Below are positions 58,001 to 64,000 of a stretch of DNA of 64,000 nucleotides, piece by piece. The stretch spans positions 310,001 through 374,000 of the forward strand of contig JACJYD010000001.1 in NCBI GenBank assembly GCA_020636275.1. Direction: 5' to 3'. Source of the stretch: Lewinellaceae bacterium. GTDB taxonomy: Bacteria > Bacteroidota > Bacteroidia > Chitinophagales > Saprospiraceae. The notes beneath the pieces are model-generated. The model saw only the letters and a list, made by a program, of their open reading frames with translations. It was not told where the DNA came from and did no database searches. The position numbers and the translations under genes were made by a program. Within the stretch, counting starts at the first letter, position 1. Every line of letters begins with the position of its first letter.

Positions 58001-58303
58001 TTTCAGGGTATGGCATGGATGAAACTAGGTCAACCTGAGAGAGCCAGGGAGATCTTCCAGAATTTAATCGACTTCGGGAAGACCCACTTCGACGACCAGA
58101 TCAAAATCGACTATTTCGCCGTGTCACTTCCCGACCTGTTGGTGTTCGACGCCGACCTGGATCTGAGAAACCGCATCCATTGCTTGTATTTGCAGGTTTT
58201 GGGATATCTGGGACTAGGAGAAAATGAACGGGCGGAATATCTTTTTGAGAGAGTGATGCAGTTGGATGTCAACCATCAAGGAATACCCCAGATTGCACAT
58301 TGA
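55001..58303 (+). CDS. DUF5107 / TPR protein of the galactan locus
   Basis: 1100 residues from ATG at 55001 (MSSYVSVWEDQVIIPTYG), no signal peptide seen. The first ~430 residues are the DUF5107 domain: LENRYLKILILPELGGRVQMAFDK near 65, GPWISGGLEFNWPQHHRP near 105, and CxxYDHGKRDVSEFPIAKGVYYKVN near 220. The fold looks like a galactose mutarotase-type beta-sandwich (sequence only). The rest (about 470-1090) is a chain of TPR repeats (EALRRDPGDARNNNALGLWYLRRGKVEKSEEYF, YNLGMALLFQEKYDEAFDAFYKSVWNDAWQHAG, LALAYFNKKNDPVKAMAFLEKAFQLDQ and others). DUF5107-TPR proteins appear in many glycan loci, with no proven reaction. It is divergent from the AraC gene and upstream of the SusC/SusD pair. Confidence 0.85.
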   Translation: MSSYVSVWEDQVIIPTYGIGKPEKNPMFLEKRVYQGSSGVVYPYPVIEKISNEKFDKSYNGLWLENRYLKILILPELGGRVQMAFDKIKQRHFIYYNQVIKPALVGLTGPWISGGLEFNWPQHHRPSTFEPVDYTIEEHADGSKTVWVNEVERMFRTKGMAGFTLYPDKAYLEIKGRLYNRTPFPQTFLWWANPAVHVGDHYQSVFPPDVCAVYDHGKRDVSEFPIAKGVYYKVNYAPGTDISWYKNIPVPTSFMAVSSKFDFMGGYEHDTRGGLLHVADHHISPGKKQWTWGNGPFGYAWDRNLTDSDGPYIELMTGVFTDNQPDFSWIQPFEEKTFTQYFMPYAEIGLVKNATKEAAVNLEWRGNHVDIHIYATSPYPRIEVELKNVATGKVMFSELISISPETPYFKTIQHSDHVIPEDIRLSVIDVQTKRELVGYQQERRPELEIPAPAAAAKSPTDTENNEQLYLTGLHLEQYRHATYVAVDYYEEALRRDPGDARNNNALGLWYLRRGKVEKSEEYFRTAIQTLTRRNPNPYDGEPFYNLGMALLFQEKYDEAFDAFYKSVWNDAWQHAGFLQLARIALRWGRYEEALELVEKSLVRNYHSHTARHLKAVILRKQGRADEALRSIGESLSFDPFNFGCLYEQYLSPSGNKSGLSRLKTLMRDWESNYLEYALDYAHAGQYGEAETFLRLFADARPDCSPMVYYYLAWFHFKMGLSAEATEYLSRAASAKSDFCFPNRLEDALVLQYAIASNPVDAKAPYYLGNFWYDKRQYAEAIECWERSVKLDPAFPTARRNLALAYFNKKNDPVKAMAFLEKAFQLDQSDARVLMELDQLYRNLNKPHSDRLAFLENHLDLVLSRDDLYLERITLYNQLHRFEEARALLAAFCFHPWEGGEGKVVGQHLICHLELAKLAISVKEYWKAIDLLEQAENYPENLGEGKLPGVQENDIHYYKGIALEGLDRREEAMAFFQKATEGIAEPVQAIFYNDPQPDKIFFQGMAWMKLGQPERAREIFQNLIDFGKTHFDDQIKIDYFAVSLPDLLVFDADLDLRNRIHCLYLQVLGYLGLGENERAEYLFERVMQLDVNHQGIPQIAH

Positions 58304-58482
58304 TTTTACAGTTCTAACCCCAACTCTTTTTCAGGTTTTCGGAAGATAGTCCATTAATAAGCTAAAATCATCTATTGAACAGGCATTTGGAAGGTCCTAG
58401 CTTTAAGAGGATTATACAGCAGGGGCTTTTCGGTTGCGTTTTACGCAACTTCGATTAAATAACTAACCAAACCACGCACTAT
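58304..58482. promoter_or_regulatory. Intergenic region upstream of the galactan SusC gene
   Basis: 179 bases between the DUF5107 stop (58303) and the SusC start (58483). It includes a 7-base stem-loop, GTTGCGT (58433-58439) with ACGCAAC (58443-58449), and should hold a SusC promoter or processing site. No other clear element is seen. Confidence 0.45.
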
Positions 58483-61400
58483 ATGGAACCCGCCATTTTT
58501 ACACCAAAAAAGGTGATTTTGCGAATCCTGTTTGCAATCATTCCTTTACTGTCTCTTCTTCCGATTTCCGTTCTTCACGCTCAACCAGGAACCCGGACAA
58601 TCAGTGGAAAAGTGACCGACGAATCGAACTTACCGCTTGCTTATGTAAACATTGCATTGAACAACGGCGGGCTGATCAGGGGAACCCAGACGGAGGAGAA
58701 TGGAAACTTCTCCATTTCGGCTTCTGCCGGCGACACCCTGGTATTCAGCTATGTGGGATACGATACCTACCGGGTGGCTGTCGGAACGGAGAATACACTG
58801 AATGTGATCCTCCACTCCTCCGGCAGCGTCCTCGATGAAGTAGTAGTGGTAGGCTACGGTACCACCACGCGAAGGGACCTCACTACTGCGGTCGCCAAAG
58901 TGGATCCCGACAAGATCCCACTGGCCGCCAATAACAGCATTCCCGAACTACTCTTCGGCCGGGCGGCCGGTTTGCGCGCTACGCTCAACAGCAGCCAGCC
59001 GGGCGGGAGCATCGACGTATCCATCCGCGGCAAAGGGACGCCCCTGCTCGTAGTGGACGGGGTGATCTACCCCAACCGGGCGCTCGAGCCCGACAATGGG
59101 AGCGTGGAATTGCAGGGCGTCAACCGCGGGATACTGGCAGGTCTGAATCCGAGCGATATCGAGTCGATCGAAGTGCTCAAAGATGCCAGCGCCTCTATCT
59201 ATGGGGTGAGTGCGGGCAACGGAGTGCTGCTCATTACCACGAAAAAAGGCCGCGCCGGGCGGATCAACGTGGCCTACGATGGCAGCCGCTCGGTAGTGCA
59301 AAACATGCCCTACCTGCAACCGCTGACCGCTGAGGAGTATATGACCTATTTCAACCAACTAAGCCAGGACAAGTATCTCTCCGACAAAAATATGGAACCC
59401 TTTGGCTCCAACCCGGCCAACCTGAACAATTTCCATCCTGAATATACCGAAGAGCAGATCGCTTCCGCTGGAAAGGGAACCGACTGGCTCGACGAAGTGC
59501 TACGGGGCGGAAGTATTGACAACCATGCCCTCACGGTAAGCGGCGGCACGGAAAAAGTGAGGTATTTTTTCTCCGGCAGCTATTTCAACCAGTTGGGTAC
59601 CATGGAAAGGTCCAGCATGAGGAGGTATACCGGCCGCATCAACCTGGATTTCGATCTGACCCGTTTTTTGAGCCTCTCAACCAATATGGCGCTCAACCGC
59701 AATAAATACGTCAACCCACAGGCAGGTTGGCAGACGGGCGGTTCCGGCTCGCAAGGCTTCAACGCCCTGCAGGCAGCCCTTGCCTACCCGGCTTCGGTGC
59801 CGGTCTATGACGAAAAAGGAAAATATTCGCAATTTGCTCTAACAGGCAATCCGGTTTCGCTGCTCAATATCATGGATGAGACCAACGCACAGGGCATATT
59901 TGCCAACCTGGCACTGGACCTCCACATCATTCCTAAAGTGCTCAAAGCACGGGTATCCTATGGTAACAACAACGAGAATGCCCTCCGCAATTTCTTCGTT
60001 CCCTCTGATGTATTCTGGTTTCAACTCTACCAGTCCAGGGCTTCCATTAGCGAAGACCGCAGGCAGAACCAGACTATGGAAGCCACGATTTCCTTTACCA
60101 AAAAGCTGGGCGAAGTCCTGAAGATCGACGCTGTGGGCGGTGTTGGACGCTACCTCGAGGATTGGTCGGGCGTGAACGTGGAAGCATCCAATTTGCCCGA
60201 TGCCATCAACATCGACGGGATCGGACAGGCGACTGGCGCCCGCACCATCGGCTCTTACAGGGGCGGGCAGGAATTTCGCTCGCTTTTCATCCGGAGCAAT
60301 TTCGATTTCCTCGACCGTTATGTGTTGTCGCTGGCGTTGCGCCGCGACGGCGCCGACCGGTTTTTCCCGGACAACAAATACGAGAACTTCCCCTCCGCTT
60401 CCCTGGGGTGGAAGCTGTCGAATGAAAGTTTTTTGAGGGATGTCAAATTCATCAACCTTCTGAAGATCAGGGGAAGCTACGGGCTTACCGGCGAACGCCC
60501 GGGCGAACTGGCTTATGGCATCTTCAGTCCCGATGTAGTGACCATAACCTTCGAGGACGGAACGGTCATTTTCGTCCCCTACATCCTGACCCAGTTGGAC
60601 AATCCCGATTTCAAATGGCCTATCAACACCACGGCCAACGCGGGTCTGGATTTCGAGTTCTGGGATTATCGCATTTCCGGCTCCTTTGACATCTTTCAGG
60701 AGGACCGCACCCGGATGAATATCCGCGCCACCACCGATCAATTGTCCTTGCTCCCCACCACGCCGATCAACGGCGGACAACAACGTCGCACGGGTTACGA
60801 GGCAAATCTGAACCTCTTTCCGGTCCGCACACCTGGTTTTTCCTGGAACATAGGAGTCAATTACACTCATTTCAAAAACCGCTGGATCGAGCGCTTCCCC
60901 AACGACCCTATTCCACATGGAGGTTCATTGGAAGACCCCATCGGCACGATTTACGTGTATGAGACCAACGGGATCATCGGCATCGACCAGATCATTCCCG
61001 AAACCCAGCCCGCTGGGGCCCAAAAACCCGGCTCGCCGCTCTTTGTCGACCAAAACGGCGACGGTGTACTGGACGACAGCGATATTATCAGGTTCTCCAG
61101 CGTGCCCGATGCCTTAATCGGGTTTAACAACAGTTTCCGCTACAAGAACTTCGACCTGAGCTTTTTCTTCTACGGTCAGTTCGGCGCATGGGGTTACGAT
61201 TATACGACCCTATGGGGTGACCCGCTCAATTTCCTGGGCCAGACCCAAAGCGGTACCACCAGGATCAAGGATGTGTGGAGCACGTTCAATACCAGCGGGA
61301 CATTCCCGGGTGTTTCCTACAATGAAAGCACCGTACAGGGTCTGAATGCGGGCATCGATACCCGGTTGGCAAAACGGGATTTTCTCCGTTGTCGGAACAT

Positions 61401-61602
61401 CACTCTGGGTTATACCTTCACTTCGCCTGCACTGACAAAATACGTGAGTCAATTGCGCATTTTCGTGGACGTGCAAAATGCTTTCATCATCACTGGGTTT
61501 AAAGGCGTGGACCCCGAGATCCAGGCTGCCGCCATAAAGGGAGGACCTGCTCCATATCCGATGGCGAGAACCTATTCTTTTGGCGTGAAGGCGAATTTTT
61601 AA
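58483..61602 (+). CDS. SusC-family TonB-dependent transporter of the galactan locus
   Basis: 1039 residues from ATG at 58483 (MEPAIFTPKKVILRILFAIIPLLSLLPISVLHAQ), a signal peptide of about 34 residues. The carboxypeptidase-regulatory-like domain (ISGKVTDESNLPLAYVNIALNNGGLIRGTQTEENGNFSIS) is followed by the SusC hallmark LDEVVVVGYGTTTRRDLTTAV near 115, a plug with SIDVSIRGKGTPLLVVDGVIYPN near 180, and the barrel ending GVKANF. It is paired with SusD 23 bases downstream. Import of galactan oligomers is inferred from the GH53 gene in the same run. Confidence 0.95.
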   Translation: MEPAIFTPKKVILRILFAIIPLLSLLPISVLHAQPGTRTISGKVTDESNLPLAYVNIALNNGGLIRGTQTEENGNFSISASAGDTLVFSYVGYDTYRVAVGTENTLNVILHSSGSVLDEVVVVGYGTTTRRDLTTAVAKVDPDKIPLAANNSIPELLFGRAAGLRATLNSSQPGGSIDVSIRGKGTPLLVVDGVIYPNRALEPDNGSVELQGVNRGILAGLNPSDIESIEVLKDASASIYGVSAGNGVLLITTKKGRAGRINVAYDGSRSVVQNMPYLQPLTAEEYMTYFNQLSQDKYLSDKNMEPFGSNPANLNNFHPEYTEEQIASAGKGTDWLDEVLRGGSIDNHALTVSGGTEKVRYFFSGSYFNQLGTMERSSMRRYTGRINLDFDLTRFLSLSTNMALNRNKYVNPQAGWQTGGSGSQGFNALQAALAYPASVPVYDEKGKYSQFALTGNPVSLLNIMDETNAQGIFANLALDLHIIPKVLKARVSYGNNNENALRNFFVPSDVFWFQLYQSRASISEDRRQNQTMEATISFTKKLGEVLKIDAVGGVGRYLEDWSGVNVEASNLPDAINIDGIGQATGARTIGSYRGGQEFRSLFIRSNFDFLDRYVLSLALRRDGADRFFPDNKYENFPSASLGWKLSNESFLRDVKFINLLKIRGSYGLTGERPGELAYGIFSPDVVTITFEDGTVIFVPYILTQLDNPDFKWPINTTANAGLDFEFWDYRISGSFDIFQEDRTRMNIRATTDQLSLLPTTPINGGQQRRTGYEANLNLFPVRTPGFSWNIGVNYTHFKNRWIERFPNDPIPHGGSLEDPIGTIYVYETNGIIGIDQIIPETQPAGAQKPGSPLFVDQNGDGVLDDSDIIRFSSVPDALIGFNNSFRYKNFDLSFFFYGQFGAWGYDYTTLWGDPLNFLGQTQSGTTRIKDVWSTFNTSGTFPGVSYNESTVQGLNAGIDTRLAKRDFLRCRNITLGYTFTSPALTKYVSQLRIFVDVQNAFIITGFKGVDPEIQAAAIKGGPAPYPMARTYSFGVKANF

Positions 61603-61625
61603 CGGCAACCCATAAAATTCCAGTC

Positions 61626-63119
61626 ATGAAAAATATTATCATTCCTATTCTTTTCATCGCTACCGGGATTTTTATCACCGGTTGTACCAAAGATTTCGAT
61701 CCGCAGATAACGGGGGTGCTCTCGCCTATCAACTTCCCGGAAACGGAAGCTGATTTCGAGGCCTATGCCATGGATTGCTACAAACCTTTTGGCTCCAAAT
61801 GGGGCTATCCAGGGGTTGAATGGGAGACCATGTTTTTTAGCCCTGAATACAGTCACCTGTCCATGAACGATCTCTGCGGCGACCAGTTCCTCGAGTTCAC
61901 GAATTGGGGCGGCCTTTGGGAAGGTTTCAGCATAGCCGATTTTACCTTTTTAAGGCAGCAGGGACAAGGGAGCCATTACGAAAAGGTGCGTTTCATCACG
62001 CGGATGACCAAGATCCTCGAAGACCTGGACCAGACCACGGTGCTCAGTCCTGAAAAGCGAGACCAATTGACCGGCGAAGTGCGAATGGCCAGGGGATGGA
62101 CGATGTTCTTCCTCCTCCACATGTATGGCCCGGTGCCTGTCATCCTCGATCCGGCCCTTATCGGTACAGATGCCGAGGCAGATCAGACCCGGCCTTCCGA
62201 AGAATTTTTGGCCAATGCGATCACGGCCGACCTGCAATACGCCGCCGACCACCTCCCGGTCGCTCCGGATCAGTACGGACGGTTTAACAAGGGCCTTGCA
62301 CTGGGCACCCTGATGCGCCATTACCTGATGCAGAACGAATGGGGTAATGCCGAAGCAGTGGGACGGCAGCTGCTCGAAATGGGCTACTCCTTGGTGGCAG
62401 ATTATGCCAGCCTGTTTCGCACCGCCACCGAGCGCAACAGCGAAACAATCTGGGCGGTGTCCTGCGATGTCAACGCCTCGGGCGATAATCTCGAAGGGAA
62501 TTTCAACGCCTGGTCATATTACTGCTACCCCAACAATATGCCCGGAATAAAGACAGGAGAAGGCTGGGGGCCGGGCGTGGGTGTCTTCACGGTTCCCTGG
62601 GAATATTACGATACTTTTGACGACAATGACGCACGCAAAGCCCTGCTCATTCCGGAATGGACCACCAAGAACGGTCAGTTAAAGAACAGGGATAACTACC
62701 CGGGCGCCGTGGTGCGCAAATACCCGGATGAGGACGGGCCACAGTACCAGGGAAATGATATCGTCGTGCTCCGTTATGCCGATGTGCTACTGATGCTGGC
62801 GGAGGCCATCAACCAGACTGCCGGACCGACCGTCGAGGCGGTGAATCTGGTCAATGAGATTCGCAACCGCGCCGGTATTGACGACCTGGGCGCAGCAGAT
62901 ACAGCAAGCAAGGAAGCTTTCAATGATGCATTACTCCGCGAAAGAGGTTGGGAACTGTATTTCGAAGGGTTTCGCCGCTGGGACCTGGTGCGCTTCGGCA
63001 AATGGCCCGATGCGCTGATCGCTGCAGGAAAGAACCCGGGGCCTTCGCACCTTTTTCCCGTGCCGCAGTACGCCATCGATGTGAGTAATGGGACATTGAC
63101 CCAGACGCCGGGGTATTGA
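61626..63119 (+). CDS. SusD/RagB-type lipoprotein of the galactan locus
   Basis: 497 residues from ATG at 61626. The signal peptide ends in the lipobox FITGC (Cys20), followed by TKDFDPQITGVLSPINFPETEADFEAYAMDCYKPF. Standard SusD features include MARGWTMFFLLHMYGPVPVILDPA near 155-178 and RERGWELYFEGFRRWDLVRFGKW near 435-458. It starts 23 bases after the SusC stop and lies 96 bases before the GH53 gene. A 6-7-base stem-loop (TTGGGCC/GGCCCAA) lies in that gap. Confidence 0.95.
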   Translation: MKNIIIPILFIATGIFITGCTKDFDPQITGVLSPINFPETEADFEAYAMDCYKPFGSKWGYPGVEWETMFFSPEYSHLSMNDLCGDQFLEFTNWGGLWEGFSIADFTFLRQQGQGSHYEKVRFITRMTKILEDLDQTTVLSPEKRDQLTGEVRMARGWTMFFLLHMYGPVPVILDPALIGTDAEADQTRPSEEFLANAITADLQYAADHLPVAPDQYGRFNKGLALGTLMRHYLMQNEWGNAEAVGRQLLEMGYSLVADYASLFRTATERNSETIWAVSCDVNASGDNLEGNFNAWSYYCYPNNMPGIKTGEGWGPGVGVFTVPWEYYDTFDDNDARKALLIPEWTTKNGQLKNRDNYPGAVVRKYPDEDGPQYQGNDIVVLRYADVLLMLAEAINQTAGPTVEAVNLVNEIRNRAGIDDLGAADTASKEAFNDALLRERGWELYFEGFRRWDLVRFGKWPDALIAAGKNPGPSHLFPVPQYAIDVSNGTLTQTPGY

Positions 63120-63161
63120 TAGGATGAATTTCACGAAATCCCTGGAGAAATGCAAAGAGGG

Positions 63162-63177
63162 TTGGGCCAAGGCCCAA
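63162..63177 (+). terminator. Small stem-loop between SusD and GH53 genes
   Basis: TTGGGCC (63162-63168) and GGCCCAA (63171-63177) form a short perfect palindrome with about six paired bases once a 4-base loop is allowed. It sits 42 bases after the SusD stop. With no U-tract it more likely reduces or processes the downstream message than ends it, which would keep SusC/SusD above the enzyme. Confidence 0.4.
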
Positions 63178-63215
63178 TTACTTCTCGTCTTTTGCGGTAA
63201 AACAAATCGACCAAA

Positions 63216-64000
63216 ATGATGAATTTCCAGATCGTTTTTTCATTTCCTATTCTCCTCCTGGGTAGTTTTTCCGCCATGGCGCAGGGATTTTATTTCGGCT
63301 CTGATCTTTCCTACGTCAACCAGATGGAAGACTGCGGGGCGGTGTACAGGGAGGATATGCAGTCAAAGGACCCTTACCAGATCTTTGCCGACCATGGTAC
63401 GAACCTGGTTAGGGTTAGGCTGTGGCTGGACCCCTCCTGGTGGCAGGAGCCGCTGGCACAACCACCGGGGGTGAAGCCGTGGTACAACGATGAGGAGGAC
63501 GTCAAAGAGACTATACAGCGGGCAAAGGCTGCAGGAATGCAGGTCATGCTCGACCTTCATTACTCCGATTTCTGGGCCGACCCGGGGAGGCAACTTGTTC
63601 CCCGGGCCTGGCTTGATGTGGCCTATGACCTTCCGGCGCTTGAGGATTCCGTATACGATTATACCCACGAACTGCTTGTGAAATTGGACAGCGAAGGATT
63701 GATGCCTGAAATTGTGAAAGTCGGAAACGAGAACAATTCCGGTTTCCTAAAGCATATACCCTCGGCCACCGGTTACGACATTATTGCGACGGTGAGCAAT
63801 AGCTGGACCCGTCATGCACAGTTGTACAACGCGGCCATTCAGGCTATCCGCGACGTGGGGCAGACGGCTTCCATCAACCCGAAGATCGCGGTCCACTTTT
63901 CAGGAGCCTTGTCCGGCCAGTGGTGGAATTTTAACAACCTGCTCAGCAAGGGCGTGACCGACTTCGACATCATGGGGTTTTCCTATTATTATGCCTGGCA
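63216..64000 (+). CDS. GH53 endo-beta-1,4-galactanase (3' end outside window)
   Basis: At least 261 residues from ATG at 63216 (MMNFQIVFSFPILLLGSFSAMAQG), a signal peptide; translation could start at the next ATG (63219). The open frame runs off the window end. The GH53 core is clear: FYFGSDLSYVNQMEDCGAVY, TNLVRVRLWLDPSWW near residue 66, MLDLHYSDFWADPGRQ near 109-124, and the acid/base Glu in EIVKVGNENNSGFL near 168. The nucleophile Glu would be beyond the visible end. GH53 enzymes cut beta-1,4-galactan, as in pectic arabinogalactan type I. It follows SusC/SusD by 96 bases and is the main evidence for the substrate of this locus. Confidence 0.92.
   Translation, partial: MMNFQIVFSFPILLLGSFSAMAQGFYFGSDLSYVNQMEDCGAVYREDMQSKDPYQIFADHGTNLVRVRLWLDPSWWQEPLAQPPGVKPWYNDEEDVKETIQRAKAAGMQVMLDLHYSDFWADPGRQLVPRAWLDVAYDLPALEDSVYDYTHELLVKLDSEGLMPEIVKVGNENNSGFLKHIPSATGYDIIATVSNSWTRHAQLYNAAIQAIRDVGQTASINPKIAVHFSGALSGQWWNFNNLLSKGVTDFDIMGFSYYYAW

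Noticed and set aside
1..64000. CRISPR arrays, tRNA or rRNA genes, complete IS elements
   Set aside because: No regularly spaced direct repeats, no cloverleaf or ribosomal sequences and no transposase motifs were seen in gaps between genes. Short tRNA-like sequence could still be missed by eye.

Overview
The window comes from a chromosome of the phylum Bacteroidota, most likely the class Saprospiria or a close relative. The evidence is two SusC/SusD pairs, secreted proteins ending in type IX secretion (T9SS) sorting domains, a Bacteroidota-type outer-membrane beta-barrel receptor, AraC-controlled glycan genes and almost no Shine-Dalgarno sequences. I see no rRNA, tRNA, CRISPR array, prophage or complete insertion sequence. 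Genus-level placement is inference.

Layout. 1-2.4 kb: the start of a secreted LamG/PNGase F-like protein, cut by the window edge. 2.5-15.0 kb (all minus strand): an envelope-defence block. A response regulator and histidine kinase (15.0-13.1 kb) are followed by a tightly packed operon of PepSY-like lipoprotein, TolC, membrane-fusion protein, MprF, MgtC, DUF1003 protein and RND permease, then an endonuclease/exonuclease/phosphatase-fold protein. The same operator-like sequence precedes both transcription units. 15.1-19.9 kb: a SusC/SusD pair with no enzyme partner. 20.1-27.7 kb: an A+T-richer accessory stretch with a hipBA module whose hipA is broken by an internal deletion, a scrambled T9SS gene, an intact higBA module, a GIY-YIG protein, an acetyltransferase, a T9SS beta-propeller protein, a methyltransferase and long palindromic repeats. 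27.8-31.2 kb: a GH38 alpha-mannosidase-like enzyme. 31.3-33.4 kb: a SulP anion transporter.

33.4-43.8 kb (all minus strand) is the most unusual part. An alpha/beta hydrolase, a membrane-anchored MurF-like ligase, a Ddl-like ATP-grasp ligase, a small C39-like cysteine peptidase and a GNAT-nitrilase fusion lead directly into an ABC half-transporter, an HlyD-type adaptor and a TolC-type channel. This looks like a make-and-export pathway for an amide-linked peptide or a cell-wall-like product. The ABC ATPase has lost most of its standard catalytic motifs.

43.8-53.4 kb holds mixed single genes: an M1 aminopeptidase with a T9SS tail, a 3-methyladenine DNA glycosylase, a DUF4287/DUF5655 protein, a TonB-dependent receptor, two small membrane proteins, an AraC-type regulator and a DODA-type extradiol dioxygenase. 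54.0-64.0 kb is a polysaccharide utilisation locus: an AraC regulator, a divergent DUF5107-TPR protein, SusC, SusD and a GH53 endo-beta-1,4-galactanase (cut by the window end). The likely substrate is beta-1,4-galactan, as in pectin side chains.

All calls rest on reading motifs and gene order; no database search was run.
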